In this document: one piece after another, positions 30,539-39,400 of the stretch | How the letters are laid out: each line of letters opens with the position of its first letter | Numbering within the stretch: position 1 is the first letter of the stretch | DNA from: Pseudoalteromonas rubra | Lineage (GTDB): Bacteria > Pseudomonadota > Gammaproteobacteria > Enterobacterales > Alteromonadaceae | NCBI RefSeq assembly: GCF_005886805.2 | Contig: NZ_CP045429.1 | Span: 4,248,501-4,312,500, forward strand | DNA length: 64,000 nt | Direction of reading: 5' to 3' | Notes under the pieces: model-generated | What the model saw: the letters and a program-made list of their open reading frames with translations, nothing else | Told to the model about the DNA's origin: nothing | Database searches by the model: none | Translations under genes and position numbers: made by a program

Positions 30539-31909
30539 GTGTTCATGCTCGTCGTGCGCCGCTTCACTTTTGGCGACCCCCAGCCACACTAGCCTGCTTG
30601 GAACAATATCCAGCTCAAAGGTCTGTGACCATTCACCGGCTTCCAAATCGAATTTCTTAATCAGTTTATTCGCCGAATCGCTGACAAATACCGCCTCTTC
30701 AGCCTGAGAAAATGCCAATGAGAAGCTTTGTCCGGTGGCCAATGCGCTCTCACTAACCATCACTTCATGCTCGGCTTCCCAGTGATGTTCACCATCATGT
30801 TCGTGCGCTGCAAAGACATTCAGCTTACCTGCGCTATCCATCACAATAATGTGCTCACCACTGGCACTGAACCCATAATCGCTGATGCTATGGTCATTGG
30901 TTACTTGCCACTCCAGCGCTTCTAACTCAGCGTCATGCGTGTCCAGCATAAACAACTGGTCAGCCACTTTCGCAATATACTGGTCACTGTGATGATGACC
31001 TTTCAAAGCGCCAACACGCTGGCCTTCAACAAAACTCTCGGGGTTTGCGATTTTGGTTGCACCGAAGGCCTGGCCTCCTTGGGTGATCAGGACCACACCA
31101 TCAGTACAACCAAAGACGATTGTTTCTTCATTTTGTGCACTGCCGTGCAATCCGGGACAGCTTACATCAAAAACTTTTTCACTATCAAAATGGTCGCCAT
31201 GCGCATGGAACAAGCCTATTTGCGAAGGCAGTGTTGACTCACTGCTGCTGTCGCGCAATGTGCTGATCAGGTGCTCACCGCGTGCCTGGGCTGCGCCATG
31301 CATATGAGTACTGTACTCCAGCACCGCAACTTCTGTGTTCTGTCCGCTGATGTGCGACTCATTAAAGACCGCCACGGAAGCGCTTTGCTGACTTGCCTCA
31401 TCGCCATCAGAGAAGACCGCGATACCGCCTTCATTGACCGTGACATGAGTCGGTTTCACCGACTCCAGATGGAAGGATACCGCTGCCGGCGCGTCCTGAT
31501 GGGCATGGAAATGATCGTCATGCGCTTCCTGGTATAAACCACCATCTAAGAACTCCACTATGCCATCCGTACGTTGTACAGAAATCGCATACCGATGATT
31601 CTCCGAACCATATAAGTAATCAGGTATATGCGTCAGGCCAATTGATTCAATCAAGGCCTGATCTGCGATTGAGTAAACATGCAGTACATTACTGTCAGCA
31701 GTGCTAACCACCAGACGACCAGCAACATCGGTCACGCCCTCATCGTGGTCATGCTCGTCATGATCAGCTTCTTTTTCAGACTCAGTCGCCTTTGCTTCCT
31801 CAGCGACGGCTGGCTGTGCTGTGCGTGTTACATTGTGCTCTGTACCACCACATGCGGACAACAACACGGCTGATACTGCCGCTGCCAGGACCTTTGCTCT
31901 GAAAATCAT
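30536..31909 (-). CDS. Zur-regulated His-rich lipoprotein, AztD-like beta-propeller (putative zinc chaperone)
   Basis: The 457-residue protein (start at 31909, AAGG upstream; a longer frame begins at 31930) has lipobox LLSAC with Cys20 and a His/Asp cluster DHDEHDHDEG near residues 46-55. More His pairs follow (HDDHFHAH, HGDHFD, GHHHSDQ), and it ends in HDEHEH. The repeated short beta-rich segments (VYSIADQAL, ADQLFMLDTHDAE, GKLNVFAAHEHDG) suggest a propeller. AztD, a periplasmic zinc metallochaperone, is the closest known type I can name. Two Zur-like palindromes just upstream support a zinc-starvation role. No zinc ABC transporter genes are adjacent. The stop codon lies in a MITE-like repeat, so the native C-terminus may have been changed. 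Confidence 0.72.
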   Translation of the reverse strand: MIFRAKVLAAAVSAVLLSACGGTEHNVTRTAQPAVAEEAKATESEKEADHDEHDHDEGVTDVAGRLVVSTADSNVLHVYSIADQALIESIGLTHIPDYLYGSENHRYAISVQRTDGIVEFLDGGLYQEAHDDHFHAHQDAPAAVSFHLESVKPTHVTVNEGGIAVFSDGDEASQQSASVAVFNESHISGQNTEVAVLEYSTHMHGAAQARGEHLISTLRDSSSESTLPSQIGLFHAHGDHFDSEKVFDVSCPGLHGSAQNEETIVFGCTDGVVLITQGGQAFGATKIANPESFVEGQRVGALKGHHHSDQYIAKVADQLFMLDTHDAELEALEWQVTNDHSISDYGFSASGEHIIVMDSAGKLNVFAAHEHDGEHHWEAEHEVMVSESALATGQSFSLAFSQAEEAVFVSDSANKLIKKFDLEAGEWSQTFELDIVPSRLVWLGVAKSEAAHDEHEH

Positions 31910-31931
31910 GAATACTACCTTACATCTCAAC

Positions 31932-31968
31932 GTTATATTATAACAATACGGAAATGTTATAATATCAC
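31932..31968. promoter_or_regulatory. two Zur-box-like palindromes
   Basis: GTTATATTATAAC (31932-31944, perfect) and GAAATGTTATAATATCAC (31951-31968, one mismatch in its palindrome) lie 23-59 bp before the lipoprotein start. The second closely matches the enterobacterial Zur site GAAATGTTATANTATAACATTTC. Confidence 0.75.
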
Positions 31969-32042
31969 AAAACAGATCGCAAGCCTTGCGACCAAGTAAT
32001 TCATTAATAAATGCAAAGAGAACAGATCAGCCTGGATAAGAG

Positions 32043-32065
32043 TGCGGCCTCAAGGTGAGGCCGCA
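32043..32065 (-). terminator. hairpin after the PKS gene
   Basis: Perfect 10-bp stem TGCGGCCTCA / TGAGGCCGCA with a 3-nt loop, 9 bp beyond the PKS stop. It has no U-tract. Confidence 0.5.
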
Positions 32066-32073
32066 GGGGGAAG

Positions 32074-35000
32074 TTAGTGTGTTTGCAACTGAGCAACCAG
32101 CTGCTCTTCAATCATAAAGGCCAGATTGTCTATGGTCGGATCTTCAAAGAAAGCGGCCGGCTCCAGCTCAACCGAAAACATTTGCTTGGCCTTGGCCAGC
32201 ATCTGGATCGCCACCAGCGAATCGCCGCCCAGCTCCAGCATGCTGTCGAAAATACCGATCTGTTCAAAGCCCAGATATTCGGCCCACAAGGCCACCAGTT
32301 TGTGTTCCAGCTCACTTTCTGGTGCTTCGTATTCCACCGCCAGCTCAGGACGAGCATGACCTTTGGGTTTGTTCAGTCGTGCCAGCAGCGCCTGCTCCGT
32401 CGCCCGAGTAGCTGCACACAATTGCGACCATTCGGTACTGGTACAGTAAACCTGAGCCAGATCCAAGCTTAGTGCGGCATCAAACAACTGACATGCCTCA
32501 CTGTGGCTTAGTCCCAGTCCATCAGCCAAACTAATATTGGCCGTCATCCCCGTGTTCAGCCAGGCATCCCAGTTGAGTACCTGCACGGTAAATGGGTGGT
32601 CTTGTTGTGCGACTGCATCCAGATAACTATTAGCGCCACAGTAATCACTTTGCGCAAATGCACCCACGATTGAGGCCAGACAGGAGCACAGCACCATGCG
32701 CGTCAACGGCGTATCGGCAAACAGCTGCAATAGCGTTTGTGTGCCCTGCACTTTGGCCGCGGCACTTTGCTGTGCCTGCTCTGCGGAGATCTCCTTGAGC
32801 AAGCCACCACCGGGCAGACCCGCAGCATGGATCACCTGAGTGACGGTGCCCACTTCAGCCTGCGCTTGAGTAAGCGCCGCTTGCATCTGCACCATATCCG
32901 TTACGTCGGCGCTGATCACGGTAAGCCTGGCACCACTTTGCTGCAACGCATGCAGTTGCTGATAACGCTCACGCAGTTTCTGTGGCTGCTGCTCATCTTC
33001 GCTCAACTGTGCCCACTGTGCAGGCTCAGCCATTTGCTGACGCGTTTGCAGCACCAAGGTATGGCCCTGTCCGGCCAGGTGCTTCGCCAGCGCCAGACCG
33101 ATGCCACCCAAACCACCTGTGATTAAGGTTACCCCAGGTACAGATCCAGCCACGCTTTGCGCGCTCACCTCAATTTGCGTCAAAGCAAAACGATGTGTGC
33201 CCCGATAAGCGATTTCCTCGTCACCATGGACCAGATCGGCCACCAGACGGCCAGTTAATTTATTGCTCGGGTTGTTTGCCATCTCCTGTGTCAGTGCCAG
33301 TACCTGACAGGTTTGTGAGGCTAGCTCCAAAGGTGCAACCCGCGTGAGCCCTAACATTGAGGCCTTTTCTGCACTGACCGTGTCATCACCCAACACATTA
33401 AATAGCTCAGTCGCGACGATACTCAGCGGACGTCCGCCAAGCGACATCAACCACTGCACCACAGGCAACAACGTGTTGTAAGCCAAAGTACCGGACGACT
33501 GAGGTAACATAAAGCGGGTGTCTACCACCTGATCAAAGTCACCCACGGCCTGGCTCAGTTCACTCAATTGCGCGCCATCTTGCAAGTTCAGGCGATAAGT
33601 CTTCTCTTCTATGACTGAAAAGGTGTCTCCCTGCCAGACCTGTGTCAACTCAGCACCTGCCTGCGTCAATGCCGCACTCAGCTGTGATACCAAAGGGATA
33701 TCCGCTGCCAGCAACAGCACCCGCTTGCCGGTCAATGACGCTACGGCTTGAAGCGCAACACATTGCTGCCATTGTGGGGCATACAACTGCGCACCTTGCT
33801 GACCTGCGCTAGTGCTCGCAACTGGGACCGCCGAGGCGGTTACACCGGGTTCAACCCAATACTCTGTGTCGGCAAACACATATTCCGGCAACAGATTTAA
33901 CTGGCCATGTGGACGTACTGTTAACTGAGCAAAATCAACCGCACAGCCCAACTGCCATAGCTTAGCCAAAGTTTTGCCAAATGGTGGCAACGGGGCCTTG
34001 AGGTCGCGTGCGTGAGACACGGAGTGCAATACAACCTTCTCTTCACTCACTGATTGCTTGGCCAGTTTTTGTAAAGTGTCGCCCGGTCCGGCTTCAATCA
34101 AGACATCCGCGTTTTCTGCAAGCACCTTTACGCCAGCCACAAAGTTCACCGGCTGACGAATATGGTCGAGCCAGTATTGAGCAGAGCAGGCCTGCTCTGC
34201 TGTGATCCAGGTGCCACTGACGTTAGACACAAACGGGACATTTGGCGCCTGAAGCGGCGATGCACTCAGTACTTGTTCCAGCGTACTGGCAAAGTCAGGC
34301 AAGACTGATTCGGTCAGATGACTGTGGAAAGCATGTGACACATGCAGACGCGTCGCGGCAATATCGGCGGCTTTTAACTCACCCTGTAAAGCCTTAATCG
34401 CTTCTCGCGTACCAGCAATCACAGTATTAGTCGGGCTGTTCAGTGCCGCAATGTCCAACGCATCATTGAGGTAAGGAGCAATGGCATCGCCATTGGCCAT
34501 CACCGAAAGCATGGTGCCCGGCGCCATGTTTTGCAATACTTCGCCACGAGCTGCCACCAGTTTGGTTGCAACCTCCAGCGTCATTACTCCAGCCAGACAG
34601 GCTGCCGCATATTCGCCAATGCTATGACCCAGCATGGCACTGATCACCACACCATGGGCCTCATAGCATTTCGCCATAGCATAAGCCACTACAAATAAAG
34701 CAGGTTGAGTAATACGAGTCTGATTCAGTAACTGGTTAGCCGTCAGGATCTCGCTGTCTGCGGGTGAAAAGACACTGTGTAGCTCTTGCTGCAACGTGTC
34801 AGGGAAATAGCCCATCACCTCATCAAAAGCGGCTTTAAACACCGGCACTTCGCGCAGTAACGGCTGTGCCATAGTCACATACTGAGATCCCTGCCCCGAA
34901 AACATCAGTGCCACCCGAGGCGCTACCGCTTTATCGCCCTGTGGCTCACGCAGTAACTGTGCGATGGCCTGCTCGGCATTTTCTGCCACACAGGCATAAC

Positions 35001-36468
35001 GCACCGCCAGCGCACTGCGTTTATGCTGTAACTGTGCGGCCAACTGTGCAAACTGCTCTGGTGAGCGTTGCAATGTATCGGCCAGCGCCTGAGTCTGACG
35101 AACCAAAGCACTTTGACTGCTGGCACTGATAGGCAGGACTTGCCATGCCGAGTCCGCGCTGTGCTCGGTATCTGGCTGATTGTATTCTTCCAGGATCACA
35201 TGGGCGTTGGTGCCCCCCATGCCTAGGGAGCTTACTGCCGCACGACGAACGCCTTCACTGTGCCAGGGTTTTAGCTCGGTATTGACGTAGAAGGGACTAT
35301 TGGCAAAATCAATTTTGCTGTTCAAAGGCTGACTGTGCAGACTGGGCGGCAATTCCTGGTGACGTAGCGCCTGAACTGCCTTAATAAGACCCGTTACCCC
35401 AGCCGCGGCATCCAAGTGGCCAAGATTGGTTTTAGCAGAACCAATTGCACAATATTGCTTTACATCACCGGCATAAGCCTGACTCAGCGCAGCAATTTCG
35501 ATTGGGTCGCCCAGTTCAGTACCGGTGCCATGGGCTTCAATATACCCCACACTTTGCGGGTCAATGTCTGCAAACTCCAGTGCAGCCATAATGGCGTTGG
35601 CCTGACCATTCACGCTCGGTGCCGTATAACCGACCTTATCTCGGCCATCATTGTTGATGGCTGAGCCTTTGATCACTGCCAGAATGTGGTCGCCGTCTTC
35701 CTGCGCTTCTGCCAGGCGCTTTAATACCACCGCGGCACTACCACTGCCGATCAGAATACCATCTGCCTGCTCACCAAAAGCACTCAACTGACCAGATGGC
35801 GACAAGCTACCACCAGCCGGGGCATGATACCCCTGATCCTGAGTCAGATTGAGCCACACGCCGCCTGCCAGGGCTGAGTCGCACTCAAAGTTTTGTAACG
35901 CACGACACGCCATATGCACCGCAACCAGTGAGGTTGAGCAAGCGGTCTGAACGGTGACAGCCGGACCTTTGAGATCTAGCTCGTAGCTCACCCGCGTAGC
36001 CAGTGAATCTTTGTCGTTACCATTGGTGAGCGCCAGCAGGCTGGTGATATCACGTGACTGTCCTTGCAGCAGATTTTGCATCAAGTAGGCAGGGACACCA
36101 CATCCGGCATAGACGCCGGTCAGCTCACCCTGTGCCAGTCCGGCATGCGCCATGGCATGCCAGCAAGTTTGCAAAAAGTGACGCTGCTGTGGGTCCAGCT
36201 GTTCGGCTTCTTTTGGCGTGTAGCCAAAAAACTCGGCATCAAACTGTGCCAGCCCGTCAAACGGAATGCCGCGTTTCACATAATCCGGGTCGCTCAGGTC
36301 AGACTCACTCACGCCGGCACGACGCAGCGCCTCGTCGTCGTAACTTTGGACTGCGCAACGGCCGGCGCGAATATTTTGCCACAAGGCATCGACGTTATCC
36401 GCATCAGGGAAACGCCCGGCCATCCCGACGATGGCAATATCCAGTTCACTATAATGCTGTTCTGACAT
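32074..36468 (-). CDS. type I polyketide synthase, KS-AT-KR-ACP
   Basis: This is a single extension module of 1464 residues. The KS has Cys177 (TACSTSL), His313 (EAHGTGT) and His351 (NLGHLDAAAG). The AT has Ser616 (GHSIG) and HAFH at 712-715, the malonyl-CoA signature. The KR has GGLGGIG near 1115 and SDYCGANSYLDA with catalytic Tyr. The ACP has Ser near 1415 (LGGDSL). There is no dehydratase, so a beta-hydroxyl should remain. It starts two bases after the stop of the FAAL-NRPS gene and should extend the aminoacyl chain from that protein to a gamma-amino-beta-hydroxy acid. The KR lacks an obvious LDD motif (PGGG instead), so hydroxyl stereochemistry is left open. Confidence 0.95.
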   Translation of the reverse strand: MSEQHYSELDIAIVGMAGRFPDADNVDALWQNIRAGRCAVQSYDDEALRRAGVSESDLSDPDYVKRGIPFDGLAQFDAEFFGYTPKEAEQLDPQQRHFLQTCWHAMAHAGLAQGELTGVYAGCGVPAYLMQNLLQGQSRDITSLLALTNGNDKDSLATRVSYELDLKGPAVTVQTACSTSLVAVHMACRALQNFECDSALAGGVWLNLTQDQGYHAPAGGSLSPSGQLSAFGEQADGILIGSGSAAVVLKRLAEAQEDGDHILAVIKGSAINNDGRDKVGYTAPSVNGQANAIMAALEFADIDPQSVGYIEAHGTGTELGDPIEIAALSQAYAGDVKQYCAIGSAKTNLGHLDAAAGVTGLIKAVQALRHQELPPSLHSQPLNSKIDFANSPFYVNTELKPWHSEGVRRAAVSSLGMGGTNAHVILEEYNQPDTEHSADSAWQVLPISASSQSALVRQTQALADTLQRSPEQFAQLAAQLQHKRSALAVRYACVAENAEQAIAQLLREPQGDKAVAPRVALMFSGQGSQYVTMAQPLLREVPVFKAAFDEVMGYFPDTLQQELHSVFSPADSEILTANQLLNQTRITQPALFVVAYAMAKCYEAHGVVISAMLGHSIGEYAAACLAGVMTLEVATKLVAARGEVLQNMAPGTMLSVMANGDAIAPYLNDALDIAALNSPTNTVIAGTREAIKALQGELKAADIAATRLHVSHAFHSHLTESVLPDFASTLEQVLSASPLQAPNVPFVSNVSGTWITAEQACSAQYWLDHIRQPVNFVAGVKVLAENADVLIEAGPGDTLQKLAKQSVSEEKVVLHSVSHARDLKAPLPPFGKTLAKLWQLGCAVDFAQLTVRPHGQLNLLPEYVFADTEYWVEPGVTASAVPVASTSAGQQGAQLYAPQWQQCVALQAVASLTGKRVLLLAADIPLVSQLSAALTQAGAELTQVWQGDTFSVIEEKTYRLNLQDGAQLSELSQAVGDFDQVVDTRFMLPQSSGTLAYNTLLPVVQWLMSLGGRPLSIVATELFNVLGDDTVSAEKASMLGLTRVAPLELASQTCQVLALTQEMANNPSNKLTGRLVADLVHGDEEIAYRGTHRFALTQIEVSAQSVAGSVPGVTLITGGLGGIGLALAKHLAGQGHTLVLQTRQQMAEPAQWAQLSEDEQQPQKLRERYQQLHALQQSGARLTVISADVTDMVQMQAALTQAQAEVGTVTQVIHAAGLPGGGLLKEISAEQAQQSAAAKVQGTQTLLQLFADTPLTRMVLCSCLASIVGAFAQSDYCGANSYLDAVAQQDHPFTVQVLNWDAWLNTGMTANISLADGLGLSHSEACQLFDAALSLDLAQVYCTSTEWSQLCAATRATEQALLARLNKPKGHARPELAVEYEAPESELEHKLVALWAEYLGFEQIGIFDSMLELGGDSLVAIQMLAKAKQMFSVELEPAAFFEDPTIDNLAFMIEEQLVAQLQTH

Positions 36469-36470
36469 GA

Positions 36471-39400
36471 TTATGATTCTCTTACTTTACGTTTGCGGGC
36501 AGCGACGGCGCCCATGCCGCGACGCTGCCGGGCGCCACTCGGGGCGCTGTTTGTTTGTGACTGTGTTGTTTGTGACTGGTCCAGATATGCTGCCAGGCTC
36601 GCAATGCTGGGATAGGCAAATAAGTCGGTCAGTTGTAACTGAGCAAACTGTGGCTTCAAATCGTCGAAGACCGCCATCAGCAGTAACGAATGCCCTCCTA
36701 AATCGAAGAAGTTCGCATTGCGATCAACCTGACTCATCGCCAGATGCTTCGCCCAGACCGCTTCCAGTGCCTGCTCGGTCTGATTGGCAGCCGTGCTGAC
36801 TGACGGGGCCTGCGCGGATGTTACTTTTGGTAGTTGCTGACGCTCCAGCTTGCCGCTGGCATTGATGGGCAACTGTGCCAGTGCCACAATCTGCGCCGGG
36901 ACCATGTAATCAGGTAGCTGCTCAGCCAGCGCTCGCTTGAGCCTGACTACATAGTCTGGATCATCATGACGGTCGCTTTGTACATAGGCTATCAGGCTTA
37001 AAGCTTGCGCCTGCTGCTCGGTGATCACCACTGCCATATCCACATCTGGCAGCTGTGTCAGACGGGTCTCAATCTCACCCAGTTCAACCCGGAAGCCGCG
37101 AATTTTAACCTGGTGGTCGCTGCGACCATGATAATGCAGCGCACCATTTTGCCAGCTAACCAGATCACCACTGGCGTACATGCGAGCACCAGTATCCGCA
37201 AACGGATCGGCGATAAAGCTGGTTGCCGTCTGTGCCGGACGTTGCCAGTACCCGCGCGCCAGGATATCTCCGCCGATATACAGCTCGCCCACCTGACCTT
37301 CGGCCACAGGCTGAAGGTTGTGATCCAGTACGTAAAGACGGCGTCCATTCAGGGCATGGCCCAGCGGCACAACCTCGCCCGCATTCAGCGTGCGGCAATC
37401 ATGAATGGCCGCCTCAACCACAATCTCTGTCGGTCCATAGGTATTCAGCAGGCGAACCTCACCCAGACCTGCTGCGCGCCAGTCCGAAATGCCCTGCTCT
37501 GACATCGCCTCACCGCCTGAGTGTACCTGACGCAAATTAGGCAGTGACAATGGCGTGGTGGTCGCCATTCGCGCCCAACTGGCGGCAATGCTGCGCCAAT
37601 AAGCGGCACTGAGATCCATCACGGTAATACCGTGGCGCTGCGCCTGTTGATAAAGGGTCTCAGCGTCCCACAGCGTATCACCACGCAAAACCACAGCAGC
37701 ACCCACTGCCCAGCTGGGGAACACTTGCTCCACAAAGGCATCAAAATTAATGGTGGCAAATTGCAGTACAACGTCTTGATGACTCAATGCAATAAAGACT
37801 TTTGCCGACTCTATGTAGCTGGCCAGCGCCTGATGCTCAATCGCCACGCCTTTCGCCAGACCCGTCGAGCCAGAGGTGTAGTTTAAATAGGCCAGAGACC
37901 GGGCATGATGGACCACAACCGGTACAGTGCTGTGTTCGTGATATTCACTGAGTAACGCCAGTGGAGAAATACAAGACACAGGCAAGGTGATGTCAGTCTG
38001 TTCACCCAAGATAGCGGCACAACCACTGTCATTGACCATGTGTGCCAGCTTCGTTTGCGGGAAGTTAGGGTCCAATGGCAAGTAGGCAGCACTGGCCTTT
38101 AAACAGGCCAGCACCGAGGCCAGCATCAGGGGTTTTCGTGCCTGCATAATCCCGACCACCTGACCACCCAGACCTTGGCCAATCAGACCATGGGCAAGCC
38201 GGTTGGCCGTTTGCTCCAGCCACTCATAGCTATAATGTTGATCGTCAAAGATCACCGCGGTTGCATCCGGGTTACTAGCAGCATACTCGCTGACCGATGT
38301 CAGCCACTGAGCAGCCGGCGCCGAAGCTGCAGTCCCCGTTGCTGCCTCAGGTAATTGTGCCTGCTCAGCGCCTAAAGACAGATTACCAATTGCCAACTGT
38401 GCTTGTTGTGGCAGCTGATTAAGCAGTTGCTGATACGCCTCGGACAAGCGTGCAATGGTACTCTGTTGATAGAGCGCCTGATTGTACTGTAGTTCAATGC
38501 TCAGCTGACCCTGCTCATCCAGCCGTGAGTCGATACTGAGGTCAAACTGCGCCTGCTGTTGCAACGATTGCGCATCGACTGTGGTACAGTCGGCCAGCGT
38601 CAGTGTCTTAGCCACATCCTGCTCAAGATGGTTAAACATCACCTGAAACAGCGGCGTCTGTCCCAATGCACGCTGTGGATTCAGCACTTCCACCAGCTTT
38701 TCAAACGGATAGTCCTGATAACGCTGTGCGTCCAGTGCCGTTTGTTTGCAAGCTTCCAGCAACTGAGTAAAACTTTGCTCCGGTGATACCGAGCCACGGA
38801 TCACCTGAGTATTGATGAAAAAGCCAACCAGATTGTGTAACTGCGCAAGGTTACGGTTGGCAACCGCCACGCCAATCTGCGGCTGACGTTTGCCACTGAG
38901 GCGATAAAACAACACCTGCAAACTACTCAATAACAGCATGAACAGACTGGCACTTTGACTATGTGCAAGCTGTTGCAGCTTATCGGTGTGTTTGTGATCC
39001 AAGGTAAAACGCATCACGCCCATTGGCGCTGCCAAATCACTGCGTCTCGCCTGCTCGGGTGCCAGTAACTCCTCATCCCCTTGGCCATCCAGCCGTTCCT
39101 GCCAGTAGTTCAGCTGCGTCGCGGCAGCTTCAGAGGTCAGCCACTCCTGCTGCCATAGTGCAAAGTCCCCATACTGGATGTCATTATATTCAAGCACACC
39201 GCCATCCTCGGCGTTGTTACACAACGCGTTATAGTGACGCGAGATCGCCCCCAACAACAAATCGAAGCTCCAGGCATCACTGGCAATATGGTGCATGACC
39301 AGCACCAGGCGATGTGTCTGGTCAGACTCACTGATCAATGCAGCACGGAAATTCTCTCCGTCGCCCAGCGCAAACGGCGTTTCATAGCAAGTGCGCTGTA

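Noticed and set aside
30418..30660. 80-residue frame with a strong GAAGGAG site
   Set aside because: It starts inside the MITE-like element and runs antisense into the zinc-lipoprotein gene; no family recognised. Treated as part of the element.
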